From: Entonaema liquescens
Taxonomy: Eukaryota > Ascomycota > Sordariomycetes > Xylariales > Xylariaceae
Direction of reading: 5' to 3'
DNA length: 64,000 nucleotides
NCBI GenBank assembly: GCA_902805475.1
Contig: CADCSX010000007.1
Location: forward strand, 868,001-932,000
Both the position numbers and the translations under genes were made by a program. This document shows, one piece after another, positions 12,349-24,434 of this stretch (positions within the stretch are counted from its first letter, which is position 1; each line of letters starts with the position of its first letter). The notes under the pieces are model-generated. The model did not search any database and was not told the origin of the DNA. It worked only from the letters and a program-made list of their open reading frames with translations.

Positions 12349-13875
12349 ATGTCGACTACAGTGGAAAAGGTAAGTAGCGTAAATTTATGTAAACAATATG
12401 GATGCTAACTTACCTATAGATCAAAGAGATTGAGTCCGAAGTAAGTGGGATAGGCATCCCGAAGTGCGTATAAGGCGTGCTAAACCTTTTGACTTTGACA
12501 GATGGCTCGGACTCAAAAGAACAAAGCGACTTCATTTCACTTGGGTCAGCTAAAGGCGAAGTTAGCTAAGTTAAAGCGAGAGCTCCTAACTCCCTCGTCG
12601 AGTGGCGGCGGCGGCGGCGGTGCCGGATTTGACGTCGCCAGAACGGGTGTTGCTAGTGTTGGCTTCATTGGATTCCCATCCGTGGGAAAGAGTACTTTGA
12701 TGAGTAGGCTGACTGGCCAACACTCCGAAGCCGCGGCGTACGAGTTCACTACCCTGACATCCGTACCTGGACAAGTTATGTACAATGGTATGATATCTGT
12801 GGTTTCGTCGTAATATTGCTCCCTAAAATGGACCTCATTATATTTATCTGATACTGATACTGATACTGATACTGATACTATGTTGCATAGGAGCCCCATT
12901 GCAAATGATAGATCTCCCCGGTATTATTGAGGGAGCTAAGGATGGTAGAGGTCGTGGTCGTCAGGTGATTGCTGTCGCTAAGACTTGCCACTTGATATTC
13001 ATTGTACTGGACGTGAACAAGCCCCTGACTGATAAGCGAGTCATCGAGACGGAACTAGAAGGGTTCGGTATTCGTATTAACAAGGAACCACCTAACATCA
13101 CCTTCAAGAAGAAGGACAAGGGTGGACTTAACATTACAAGTACAGTACCCTTAACCCACATCGACCATGACGAAATCAGGGCCGTCATGTCCGAGTATCG
13201 TATCAACTCAGCAGATATTGCGATTCGCTGTGATGCCACCGTTGATGATTTGATCGACATCCTGGAAGCCAAGAGTCGCAGCTACATACCTGTCATTTAC
13301 GTTCTCAACAAGATTGACGCAATCAGCATCGAGGAGCTGGATCTACTGTACAGAATCCCCAACGCGGTCCCCATTAGTTCAGAGCATGGGTGGAACGTTG
13401 ATGAATTAATGGAGGCCATGTAAGATTCGACCCCTTTACGAAGAAGTGTAGCGCACACATGGCTAATCTCCTTTTTCTTGCAGGTGGGACAAGCTAAAAT
13501 TGGTCCGGGTTTACACGAAGCCAAAAGGAAAGATGCCGGACTATTCAGCGCCTGTTGTGCTTCGTTCCACTAGGTGCACAGTCGAGGACTTTGTAAGTAC
13601 CTCGCCTCGGTAAACTTTGACCGGTAACAAACTGGCTGACCAATGAATGATAAGTGCAACGCAATCCATCGGAGCATAGTCGAGCAGTTTAAAACCGCAA
13701 TAGTCTACGGAAAATCTGTGAAGCACCAACCCCAACGCGTGGGGCTTGCCCACGAGCTGGCCGACGAAGATATAGGTATTGTTACTCGCCAATTCCCCAT
13801 TGCGCTTGCGCTTGCACTTGCACTATATTGGATGCTAATCCCGTCCCCTCTCTAGTCACGATCGTGAAGAGATGA
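12349..13875 (+). CDS. RBG1: DRG1/Rbg1 family GTPase
   Basis: Developmentally regulated GTP-binding protein of the DRG1/Rbg1 class, a ribosome-associated GTPase in the OBG-HflX superfamily. Seven exons join in phase to 368 aa, matching the family length of about 367: 12349-12369, 12420-12440, 12502-12787, 12891-13419, 13484-13592, 13655-13775 and 13856-13875. The first two exons are only 21 nt each (MSTTVEK and IKEIESE). G motifs are complete: P-loop GFPSVGKST, G2 FTTLTSVPG, G3 DLPGIIEGA, G4 NKID and G5 SSEHGW. A TGS domain follows (VRVYTKPKG onward), and the protein ends VTIVKR. Introns 3 and 6 carry hexanucleotide repeats. Confidence 0.96.
12848..12877 (+). repeat. (CTGATA)5 microsatellite in DRG1 intron 3
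   Basis: Five perfect CTGATA hexamers lie just upstream of the 3' splice site of intron 12788-12890 (AG at 12889-12890). Each unit contains CTGAT, which resembles the branch-site consensus CTRAY, so the repeat offers five candidate branch points in tandem. Confidence 0.95.
13801..13824 (+). repeat. TGCGCT/TGCACT hexamer repeat in DRG1 intron 6
   Basis: Two TGCGCT units are followed by two TGCACT units inside the last DRG1 intron (13776-13855). This is a second, unrelated six-base repeat within introns of the same gene. Confidence 0.9.
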
Positions 13876-16800
13876 GTGGCCAGACTCGAAAGAGCGGCTA
13901 GGTCCCCTATGCGCTTTCGAAAACCACGCGACCGCGAAGGGTGCCGAGGTTGGTTCCCTTGGTGTGCGCACTTCCCGAGCTCTCGATGTCTATATAGCAT
14001 AATGAAATAATGATACCAGGGAAGCGTCTCTATCTCATGACGCTGTTGGGTAGCTTCAAGGAACAGGGGATACGGTTGTCTGCAGATTTACGGATCAAGG
14101 GACAGACCGCAGCCGATGCGGCGCACCATTGACGGGAAAGTATTGTTTGCTTTTTCTGGAAGGGCCCGATCATGCAAAGAATGATACAATAGTGGGCGAT
14201 TTTGCATGCGATGATCTGGGAATGGGAATCCGCAGGTCCAGGCCTAAGGAGAAGGGCAGCTGAGCTCCAATTTCGAGATTGCAATTATATTCCCCTTTTG
14301 CGGGGGAATCCCACGATGCATACCTACATACCTACATACCTACCATACCTACCTAGGACATACATAGTAAGCCGCATTTTGAATTCAGAATGCCTGAGCG
14401 CATCTCCGCATACTCCAGAAAAACCCAAAGCTGCAAATCGTCACCACCTGCATAACCGAAGGCCTCTGTTAATGCGACCATGTCTCCGACGAGGCGTGGG
14501 GATGCATGAGCGGTGCCTTACTTACCTCTCTCTTGGAGACCGTTAAGGCACCACCCTTTTTGCAGGAATTGACACGCATATGCTGAACGACGAAGTAGTT
14601 TATCTTTTTGGTGTTTATTTGCGCCACAATAATGATGAGTCCAACAATTTATTGCCGGTCGCTGGCTTGGCCTTCTGTCTTATTGTTGCACCTTAAACGA
14701 TCGGAATATTTCTAACCACTCAAAGCCCCAGCATAGAGATTATCCACTCCCTAAAAGGGCCACACGGCAAATTGGTACCTGACTCCAACCTTTCACAGCG
14801 CTCCTCTAGCCGCCGACGGCACATCTGACAGTCCCTTCGTGGAGAAAGTTCTCGATCGTCTGGGTTTGGGGGTCACTTATGGGGCTGTAGGCCACACTTC
14901 TAACCCAACCCTTTCCATTCAACGTGCTGTTAATTAATTTTTTTTTTTTTTACATGGTGGTTTTTTTTTGTATTATTATTTTTAATGTTCCTTGAAACTA
15001 TCGGTTTTTTTCTGGTTCATTATCCATCTACCTCATGGCCAAGCAGGGCCATGCGAGACAACCTTGTCACCACACACTTACACCCACCACGTCCCGAATA
15101 GTAATAGACCAGATGACAAATAGCGCCATTCTTTCCTTCTTGTCACCATGTTTCGATTCGTAGGCAACTTAAAGCGATTAAGATGTTACCGTACACACAC
15201 TCTCACATTGGGGGTTGTTACTGTAACTTCCTATCAAAATGCCGGGTTGTCCATTGCCTAGCAGCCTCATTTTTTTGAGCTGTGGTAGCCTTGACTATCC
15301 TATGGCCATTCATAAAATGTCTGCCTGCAAGGCGAACAACACGAGACGGTTTTTTTATGTAGCCGCGGTCTTGTCTCCAAAAAAGAGGTATCGCGATCTG
15401 GGGATTACGATATGTAGGCTGATGTAGCGTTCATTTCCTTCAGACCGATATTGCATTTGGTCGTATACTCAACAATGCTTCATTCTCCAATTAGAATCAC
15501 CAAACATGATTATGACCGGTGAAAAAGCCTTAAATCTCAGAATAGTCTATGATCTACTACTACTGCTTTCAGGTCGGACGTCGTGCTGCACTTGCGATCA
15601 CTAACGCCGAGGTTTGCTCTTTGGGTGTTCATGTCGACCAAAAGGGTAAGATGGTACCTAACCAATGGCTGCTTTTACGAACAAGAGCTATCGCGGCATG
15701 ACGTTACTTCGATCGCTGAGAGGTGAGCATAGGATATGTATGGTTAGGGTATCTAAGTAGTGTATCTTTACTACTCCACAGCCGCATCGTCGGCAACGTG
15801 CCGCAGGGACAGTAGGCTGCGGATGATCTCGCGACATTTTAGAATTATCTATGAAATCATATATGGGAGGAGTAACCGATTCTCGACTGCAACGGCCCAT
15901 GAGGGGGCGTAGGGGGGGGTGTTGAGCCTTGCATGAAGCCGAAAAGAGCAGAGCTGCACAGACGCCTCGCAGACTTTTGTACTGTAACACAAATCTCGGC
16001 CTTGTGGCAACGAAATGTGCTTTTCGTCAAAGACGCTAAGCTCGAATAAGCCCTTGCTTTCTAGGATTCAAGCCTCCTCAGAAGGTTAGGCATGGATAGT
16101 CCAGGATATAGATAGAGCTGACCAACTGGAAGATAGCCCGGCGCACGGAAAAGAGTACTGTATTCGCTTGGACCTCCTGACCATTCATGCCCAATCGCCC
16201 AACGGACCTCGGTGAAGGCCTCGCGTCTGACCCGGAAATTATGTCCAATGGCAATTCCAGGCTGCTCATCGCAACGTGCTGTTGGTTGCTCTGCCTAGAG
16301 AACCAAAGTGGTGGAATATTGAGGATTGGTCAACATCCAGGTGGTTTTTACCTACTCTGCTGGTTTGGTAACGAGTAACAGCAGCAGCTTGACGCCGAGC
16401 CGCTGAAGAACAGGAACAGGAACAGGAACATGAACATTCGTACGTTTCCCGCGGGTCCCTTCTTTTTCTTCTTATTATTCTTTCAGTTATGGTATTAGCG
16501 GTAAACTCACCCAGCACCGTTGTTGGGGTGTACGAAACTACACCGAACGATGAGAGAGAGAGAGTATCGGGGTTCATATTGGTCCCAGATATCCTCCCGA
16601 CTGTTTGGGGGTCTAAATGCGACACAAGCTTGCTTGTCGCGACGGCTTGATAGAACAACCCTCACCCGGCAAGTGCTACAGGAGCATTTAGGAGCATTTT
16701 CTAGACGAAGGCTACTGCGTAAGATTGAAGCGTCCTGTCGCATTGCCAGCAATTTACCATGGGGTCATAGATACTTTGGAGAGTTTGTCAGAAGCAATGC

Positions 16801-19800
16801 GTTATCTCCTGCTTGGATCGCGTACGTAGTAGTGTTTTATATTCATCTATTGTGTAATGGCTTCCCAGAAGAGTATTTTATACGTCAAGCGTGGCATGAG
16901 ACCATTGAGGCTTAGAGATCTAAACTTGGATTTGCATGACATCGATCTCTTGTGACCTGCCCATGATCTTTCCTGTGTGAACTTGAAAAAGGCTTTCCGC
17001 TTTCGGCATTGAAACGGCTGTCAACCGAGGAAATATAGGTGTGGAAACTGGGGGAGGGAATAAAGGTTAGGACCTCGCTAGCAGGGTCAAAATACTCACA
17101 GACTTTGGGGGCCCCCGTGCTGTCCGTACAATCGGCCTTTGTGGAAGACATGGGAGAAGACATGGGAGATATGGGAGACAGGGACCCCCGTATGCTGCTC
17201 ATCTCAATTTGACCTGGTCTAAGTTGTCTCACAAACGGAGATAATGGGAATTACGCACTACAAGCAGTATCTAGCTAACTGGATATGTATGGTACCTACA
17301 TAGTAGTGGGAATCGCAAGATGACCTTTTGCTCGGCTCGGCGACTACATACATGCTATGATACCCGTGGACATACCTTGATACATATGATAAAACGAAAC
17401 ATCTTAATACCCCTCCTTTGTCATCATACATTATACATCATACATTATAGCGTAGTTATATTATACCTTAGATACTATAGTACATCATATGTGGTCCGAT
17501 TATGGCCGAATTAGCAAAGCCAAACAAGATACCTTGACACAAGTCTTTACGGTTGCCGCTCCTTCGAAGGGCCGACCGCTACTAAATATGGTAATTATGG
17601 ATAGATACTAGAATGGAGGAGCGCCAGGTGAGGTCGAGTAAGAAGGTTGAGAAGAGCGAAGGAATAGAAAACCGAGAAACCGTCATCAAAGGAATACGCG
17701 TCTTCCGGTTGATTACTGGATATGTTTCTAAGCTAGATTTCAGAAGTGAGGGGCTTATAGGAAGCTTGTCGAGGCTTTGGAGCTCTGAGAGATCTGGCTC
17801 GCTAGCGGCCGTCAAATAAAATCGCACGAGTCCATTATGACGATCCGTCGCGAGCGGAAACGGTGGCAGAGAGTGGCCCATGTTTGCCCTATGAGAACGC
17901 GATACGGTCCGTTTCTGACATGGGGGGAAGTGGACCATGGGTACCCTGCTGAAAATTCCCAGTCCCTGGCTGGTCAGCCCGTCGCCGTCAATAAGTCCGC
18001 TAATACTAAAAGACTCAGTGGAGAAGAAATAGAGAAAAAAAAAAAAAAAAACAGGACGGAGCCAAGCTCTATGAAATACCTCATTGTTATTCAACGTCTC
18101 TTATTCGAGTTGCGCCGCAGGGACTGAGGGACTGCTGACTTCCAAGACTCTCCGGTCGACTCTAAGTGTGCAATCCTTCCCGCCGAAGTTACCTGTGTAG
18201 GTATCGCGATGGCTCACCTGGTCTGATCCCTAATATTGCAAACCCGGTTTTTCGTAGACCATTCATCTCAACTATCGTGAGCCTAAATAAGTTGGTCCGT
18301 GGTAAGGGGGTGGAATCTATTCTCTCTATTCGCTGGCGTTGATTCTATTTTCTATTACACACGGATTACATAGTACACCGTTGGCTATTCCCTTTCCCAT
18401 GATTTTCCCATGATTTCCCATGGCGTGAGATACTATTGACGCCTATTATTAAAAATACATCATACCTAGTTACCTTCTAATAACTTTATTAATAATAATA
18501 AACTTACAAGCGAAGCTGACAAAGTGTTAGCGAGAAGGAAAAAAGACAAGACAAGCGTTTACGAGCGTTCCTTGGTCCAACTGTAGGTGGGGTTTATTTC
18601 ACCTCTCATAACACCCCAATAAGAAACAGGGCAGGATTTGGCTATCTTCTCTTTCTTGTATGTATACGGAGGTATTCATAACTCATCGTCTTTTCATTTT
18701 GATGATCCCCATGTCCTAGTTCCACCTCGGGAGCATCCAGTTACCCGCACTTTAGTCAGATTCGGTTGACCTAGACCAGCCAGATCGGCTTGTCCCTCGT
18801 CCGTCGTTGCTTGCTCGCTTTCCCTCTTGTCTCTCTCTCCTCGCTAACGCTAAGACGAACCTCGTGGAGAAGACAAGAAACATGGCGGAAAGCCACTCGA
18901 ACGGGAGGACTAGGGGAACTGTTATCTAAATGTCTAAGCTAGAGAAAGCCACTTGTTTCGTGTCTTGAAAAAACTGAAATTGTCAGATCAACTGCTAAAG
19001 AAACTCTTCTCTCGATTTTTGCTCGCATTTCATTCGGCTTGTCTCATAACGCTGCTACGTTCTACGTGTACGGCTTGCCGAGTCCGCCGGGGGTGGCGCT
19101 TTCAGTTGCTTTTTACGGCCCTTGTCAATCCCGTCCGATGGCATGGCTTGTATTCCAGGATATAACTCTCCAGTTTGTGGTTTCTCTGACAAGTAAAAAA
19201 AGCACGGTAACATCGTGGTCTCTCCACACACAATGAAGATTCGAACCCCGGCTAGCCAGCCCTCTTTAGACGCACATCCACGGGCCTAACTACATTAATT
19301 CATCTGTATCTTTGCGTAGGGACCCTCGTCTTGTCAGACCTGTCATACCACATCTTATCCCTCGAGGGTTACCACACACACACCCCCCCTTCTTATGTAT
19401 CTCTTGTTATTCAGGGCCCCCGGACCTCGAAGGGCATACACACCCCTGCTGCTGCATACAGACTTACATATGTATCTCTGTACGGTCTCCTCCACATGTT
19501 CAGTCTAAGCATTCTAGCCCTACCTTTCCGTGCGTCTGATATTCCTATCTTGAAAAGACTAGCTATGAGACTGCATTGCGGCGTCTTGTACTAGGAAGCC
19601 AGACCTTCAATCGATGGTCTACCTGGTGGAAGTTAGCTTCTTAGTCCTAAGTTGATTCTGTTTGCTACGCCATCCGCCCTACTACGTAACCCTTCGGCCG
19701 TTTCCATTTACACCAACGGCACAGGCCATCTTCCTGCTGCTGCTGCTGCTGCTCGATGCACCAAAAGAGAAGGAAAGTGATAGACCAAGCGGAAAGAAGA

Positions 19801-20400
19801 TAACCAGGAAACCAGAACAGCTCAGAAGAGGTGGCCTCGTTGCCCAAAGGTGTATAGAGTTGGGCCAACTTGATAGCAACGGTAGGCCCCCAGGTGTGTG
19901 TTGGTTGGCCTTTTACACGTCGACTGTCTGTTGTTGCGCATGGGATACAACACCACCATACAACTAAGCCGCCTGCGTTGAGAGACTTACACATCTCCTC
20001 ACCCACTCCCTTTATTTTTCGGGAGACTTGCCGGATAACCCTTTCTAAGCCGCCAACTTTTGCTGCAGCTTACAACACCGCACGAGGACCGTGAGCTCCG
20101 CATACGCCAAAAATACGGCAGCTATTGCCCCCTTAAAGAACCAATTGGTTGACTGAATCTGAATATGCATGCCGTCTTCCGCCCGTAAAAGTCGAGTTGC
20201 CAAAAACCGTCCCGGCGGATCTCCACAGTCACCAGCGCCAATCCTACCTCTCTAATAGACTGTTCCTGCGGCTTATTACAGACTATACGTCACAGAAGCA
20301 ACTGATAGCTAGTCTATATCGTGACAGTCGGACTCTGCCGACTTATAGCCTACGAATCCTACCAACTATCCAGTATAGGCCGTTCACTTAGACGGTAGCC
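13876..20400. other. Long region without a recognisable gene (6.5 kb)
   Basis: No frame here carries a domain or composition that I can defend as coding. Open frames of 100-170 codons (for example 16520-16915 plus, 17582-18094 minus) lack recognisable features and overlap others on the opposite strand. Notable sequence includes long T tracts around 14938-15010, a CATACCTA-type short repeat near 14316-14350, a (GAACAG)n repeat at 16408-16436, a CTG run near 19735-19755, and pyrimidine-rich stretches from about 18700 to 20100. The right-hand part is probably promoter and 5' UTR of the CENP-B-type gene. An unrecognised lineage-specific or non-coding gene cannot be excluded. Confidence 0.45.
16408..16436 (+). 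repeat. (GAACAG)n hexamer repeat
   Basis: Three GAACAG units are followed by GAACAT and a partial GAACA, in a region with no supported gene. On the minus strand this creates a Cys-Ser dipeptide run in an otherwise unsupported open frame. Confidence 0.9.
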
Positions 20401-22206
20401 ATGCACAATACAATGGTCGGCTCAACTGGCATAGACCAGGATAACCACATGGCTCATGACAACTCATATTCGAACGAACAATGGGTAGATATGAGCGCCT
20501 ACACCAATATTGCCATGGCAGCTTATCCTGAAAATTATTATATGCCACCATCAACTCATGGATTACCATCCGAGTCTATCGGCATGGCTCCTCCACCTAT
20601 GCCGCACCCGATGCATAACCAATCGCACAACAATTTTGCAAGTCATCTTCCGCATCCGTTGATAATTCCAACACAGCAGCCTTCCCAGGTTCCGTGGCCT
20701 AGTCTCCGGACAAACCCCTCTCAGAGCTACTCGGCGCCTCCTGTACCAATCCCGCCGGCATCGGCTCCTGTGAGACAGCCGCCTAGATTACCTACGATTA
20801 ATACGTCGCAGCCGAGGAAGACTTTAACGGATGAAGACCGCCGTAATATGTGTCTTTTCCATGAGGACAATCCTCATGCTAAACAGACAGAGATTGGCCA
20901 GAAGTTTGGTGTGGAGCGAAGGTAAGGTCGAAAAGCGCTAAAAGCATATCATAATCGCTAACATTACATTTGCAGTACCGTATCGAAGGTATTACGAAGG
21001 AAGGAACTTTACCTGAATCTGGATAGTCAGGGTGGTTCTCCTGTGAAAAAAACCAAGGGAAAGTCACCACCAGATATTGAGCGAGCTCTTGCGAACTGGG
21101 TTAGGGGCCAACAGAAGAAGGGAGTCGTAGTTAGTGACACTCAGATGGAGGAAAAGGCAAGGGTCTTTTGTACCGGCTCGGATAGTCCTCTCAAAACCAT
21201 CACGGCCTCTTGGATCGAAAAATTCAAACAGAAACATAATATTGGACCGGGAAAGCTGATCCGTAGAGCCTCGGAGACTGCGATCCCTGACAACGCTCGA
21301 CTAGACACTGGCTCACCCTTACTATCCGCTACACACACGCCAGGAGGCATTTCGCCGGCTTCACCAACAAACCAGACGGCATCGCCACAAATATCCTCTA
21401 TAAGCGAGAAATCCGAAGTGAAGGAATCTATCTCGAATGGCTTCATGGACTTCGAGACCAATGGATACAGGCACCCACATTCCCAGAGCTCAACATCACT
21501 ATCCAGTGCTGTCACAGATCCGCCAAGTTCAACATTTTCGGCAGGTGCTTTCAGCCCATCATCCCAATTCAACTTCTCCCCGGATCCAAACACAGGCATG
21601 TTCAGCGACAGGAACCAAATGCCTCCTGGAGCCTCTGGCTTCCAGCGCCCCCGAAGTCAGACGGTTCCAGACCTCGGACACCTCGAATACATCAACCAAT
21701 CGCAACCTTCCGAGCCCTTGACACCTAAATATAGCCAGGCTGGGACGGCACCCTCTTCTGCGCTTGAATCGCCGACCCACGAAATCCCGGGGCCACCTTT
21801 CGGCGGGCTAGACTCAGCCATCTCTCCACCAACACAGCTACACCACGTGAGCAGCAACAGCAGTTTAGCCGGAAGGTCGAGTTGCTCGGGAACAGCGGCG
21901 GTTTCCGGGACCCCGATGGGCTCCTCGCCCAGTTCGCCCACGCAAGAAGATGCTAGACGAGCTGCGGATACGCTCCTTAGTTTTATGCAACAGATCAAGT
22001 CGACCGGATTAGTCGACCAGAACGACTTCTTAATAGTTCTGGGTCTTACTGAGAAACTGAGATTACAGCCACTGCAGCATGGAGGGCCTCAGGCTAATTC
22101 TGCCACCCAGGGTCTCGGTGGTTTGTCGAGAATACCGGAAGGGGACACCGAAATGACAACAATCCCTTCTCCAATGGTGAAGAATGAGGCAACGATGAGT
22201 GTGTGA
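20401..22206 (+). CDS. CENP-B-type helix-turn-helix DNA-binding protein
   Basis: Putative nuclear DNA-binding protein with tandem helix-turn-helix domains of the Psq/CENP-B type. Exons 20401-20921 and 20976-22206 are joined by a 54-nt intron (GTAAGG donor, GCTAAC branch, TGCAG end), giving 583 aa. The first HTH spans about residues 139-190 (TDEDRRNMCLFHEDNP; the splice creates VERSTVSKVLRRKELYL). The CENP-B-type HTH follows at about 200-275 (PPDIERALANWV, then TITASWIEKFKQKH). Both sides are low-complexity: Pro/His/Met-rich at the N-terminus, and Ser/Pro-rich from about 285 onward, with a conserved-looking patch RAADTLLSFMQQIKS near 510. There is no DDE transposase core after the HTH pair, so this is a host gene rather than a pogo transposon. 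Targets are unknown. Confidence 0.88.
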
Positions 22207-24434
22207 CTACATCGGGGCCCCATGATTCTCCAGGAGACGCCTCTGAAGACTGTGTGTGCTGCATTTTAACATTGACTTTCGTGGCTATTCGATACTTTGC
22301 TTCAATAACAGCAACGAATTAAAATCGACAATCCTGGAAGTAGAGTTGTGGTACCCCTTAAATCAATCATTCAGGAGAGTACTCTTGACCTTGAAAGGGG
22401 ATGAACTGTTCCGCGCGACACAACAAATCGGGAGCTACAAAGTTGCTGCACTTCAAGTCTTTCATGTCCACTTCCAACCACAACGCTTGTTCTCTAGAAC
22501 AACCGAACATTCGTGTAAATAAACTCGACCCATGGTGGGCGTAAGAGGCGACAACAAGTGTCACAATACTCATACTTGGGACATAGGGAATAGGCGAATC
22601 GATGGGGATAGAAACAGGAATAGGAATAGGAATAGGAATAGGAGCTGGAATTGAAACTGGAATAGGAACAGGAAACCATCAGGCTTCCCCGGACAGGCGG
22701 ATTTCGACCGGAGGAAAGGAGTAAAAGGGAAAAGGACAAAAAAAACTTCAATCATCAAGAAACACCAAACAACATCATCACCGAGCGTAATTGTATACAC
22801 AACATTCTCACGAAGCATCATATACATACACATATACCCCCGTCGCCCCACCGCGCGTCCAGCGAAATATACCCTGAATCGAGCAATCGACGACGAAAGA
22901 GAGGAGAGAAAGAAGGGAAACTTTATTCGGAGCTTTACTACCACCATGACCACCACCGTCACTACCATCATTATCCTTTCTTCAAGGGGAAAAAAAAATA
23001 TTGATATATTTATTACAACTCTACGATACCATCACCCGTTTATCAATTATATCGACTTCATCATCAATACTTCTTCATATCTATCTGGCCGGCAACAAGA
23101 CTACGACCCGCTCACGCGAACCCAACTCACAAAACCCCGTACTAGTAGTAACAAGGAATGCAAATCTGATCGCGCGTCTCGAAAAAAATATATCCAGGTG
23201 TTATTATTTCTTTCTCTTGGCTTTTGTTTCTTCTTCTTCGCTTGTCTGAGTGTTCATCTAGTTATTTTCTCTCTTTTTTTATTTTTTCTTCACTTTCTTC
23301 CTTTTCCCTTCTTGGACCTAAAAAGATTCCCCCGTATATATACGCATGGTTTACTTATGTACAGTTCTGCTCGTCAGACAGCCGGTGTCGTGGAGGATGG
23401 AAGATGAATGGGGATTGTTTCGTTTCGAGCCTTTCGTTACGAGGGGAGAAAGAGAGAGGGAAAGGAGGAAGGGCGTGGGAAGCTGAGAAGTAACGGACGC
23501 TCGCTTGTATCGAACGGCAGTTCGACGGGGAGACAGAACCGCTAGTTTTTATTGCAGAAACTACTTGTTGTCTGTGAAAGACAGAGAAAAGGGGGTTGCG
23601 GTGCGAGGAAAGGAGGCATGAAGGTGTTCCTGGTGACCGGTGTTGGTGTCTGTCTTAATGGTAAGGGAGTTATTGATTTCGGTTCACTGTTTCTCTACAT
23701 AGCAGCACTATTGGGCGTTTCATCTGGGTTGTTTTCTCTAGGTCACCAACACTAATTGAATGGCACTACTCTGACTCTACCTACTTCCCCGGCTTCCAAC
23801 GTCTACATTCCATATTAATTCTGTCTCATCATCCCATCTCGTATAGCCAAGCGATGTGCCGATGATGAGGCGATCTGAGCAAACTACATCACCTTGTATA
23901 GGCCTACGCTTACTACTGCTACCGTACTTCTCGTATACTATATCCCTGATGAGTTACAGGTGAGAAGACAGGCAGATAGGCATGGCGTTCGCATCCAGTG
24001 ACCTTTGGGATGGGTTAGGTTACACCCCGCGACGAGAAAGGGATTTGGTTTCTTAGCCCGACTGCCCCAAACAATGACCGAACGTTTATTTTTGGAGTGC
24101 CAAATCCAGATGCTACCAGGCTCTTTCACAAGCCAGGAGACGAAACAGGAAGAGGCGACGTAAACATCGGTACTTAGAAGTAATCTGGAGCGGCTCTGTA
24201 ACGACATTCCGGAACTCCTTCTGCCTCGGTCCCGTCTATCCTGTCTCGCTGCTTACGTCGTAGAACTATGTTGCATTGCATGAAGGGGTGCGCTTGATCT
24301 GGACAGGGCGGTGCATTAGACTTTGAAACTCTCCTAAATTTCTTTCGTCTGTTCTAACCACGCATCGGTTGGTTGGGTATCAATCATTACATTTAACTTA
24401 TTTCATTTACGAGAAACCGAACGTCCGGTCCTTC
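22207..24434. other. Intergenic region, 3' ends of two convergent genes
   Basis: No gene is supported. The first few hundred bases are likely 3' UTR of the CENP-B-type gene, and the last few hundred that of the PXA gene on the other strand. An AGGAAT-type hexamer repeat lies at about 22616-22660. The interval 22930-23330 is strongly T-rich with long pyrimidine tracts, which generates spurious Phe/Leu/Ser-rich open frames. Confidence 0.45.
22616..22660 (+). repeat. (AGGAAT)n imperfect hexamer repeat
   Basis: Four near-perfect AGGAAT units are followed by degenerate copies (GGAGCT, GGAATT, GGAATA, GGAACA) downstream of the CENP-B-type gene. It is the same size class of repeat as those in the DRG1 introns and at 16408. 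Confidence 0.85.

Noticed and set aside
16266..16658. Open frame with a Cys-Ser repeat on the minus strand
   Set aside because: The repeat simply mirrors the (GAACAG)n microsatellite; no conserved sequence surrounds it.
19225..19265. Possible tRNA T-arm (ATTCGAACCCC) on the minus strand
   Set aside because: The flanking bases do not pair as a T stem, and no acceptor, D or anticodon arms could be assembled.
22946..23407. 153-codon Phe/Leu/Ser-rich open frame
   Set aside because: It is produced by T-rich pyrimidine tracts in an intergenic region and resembles no known membrane protein; there are no splice or start features.
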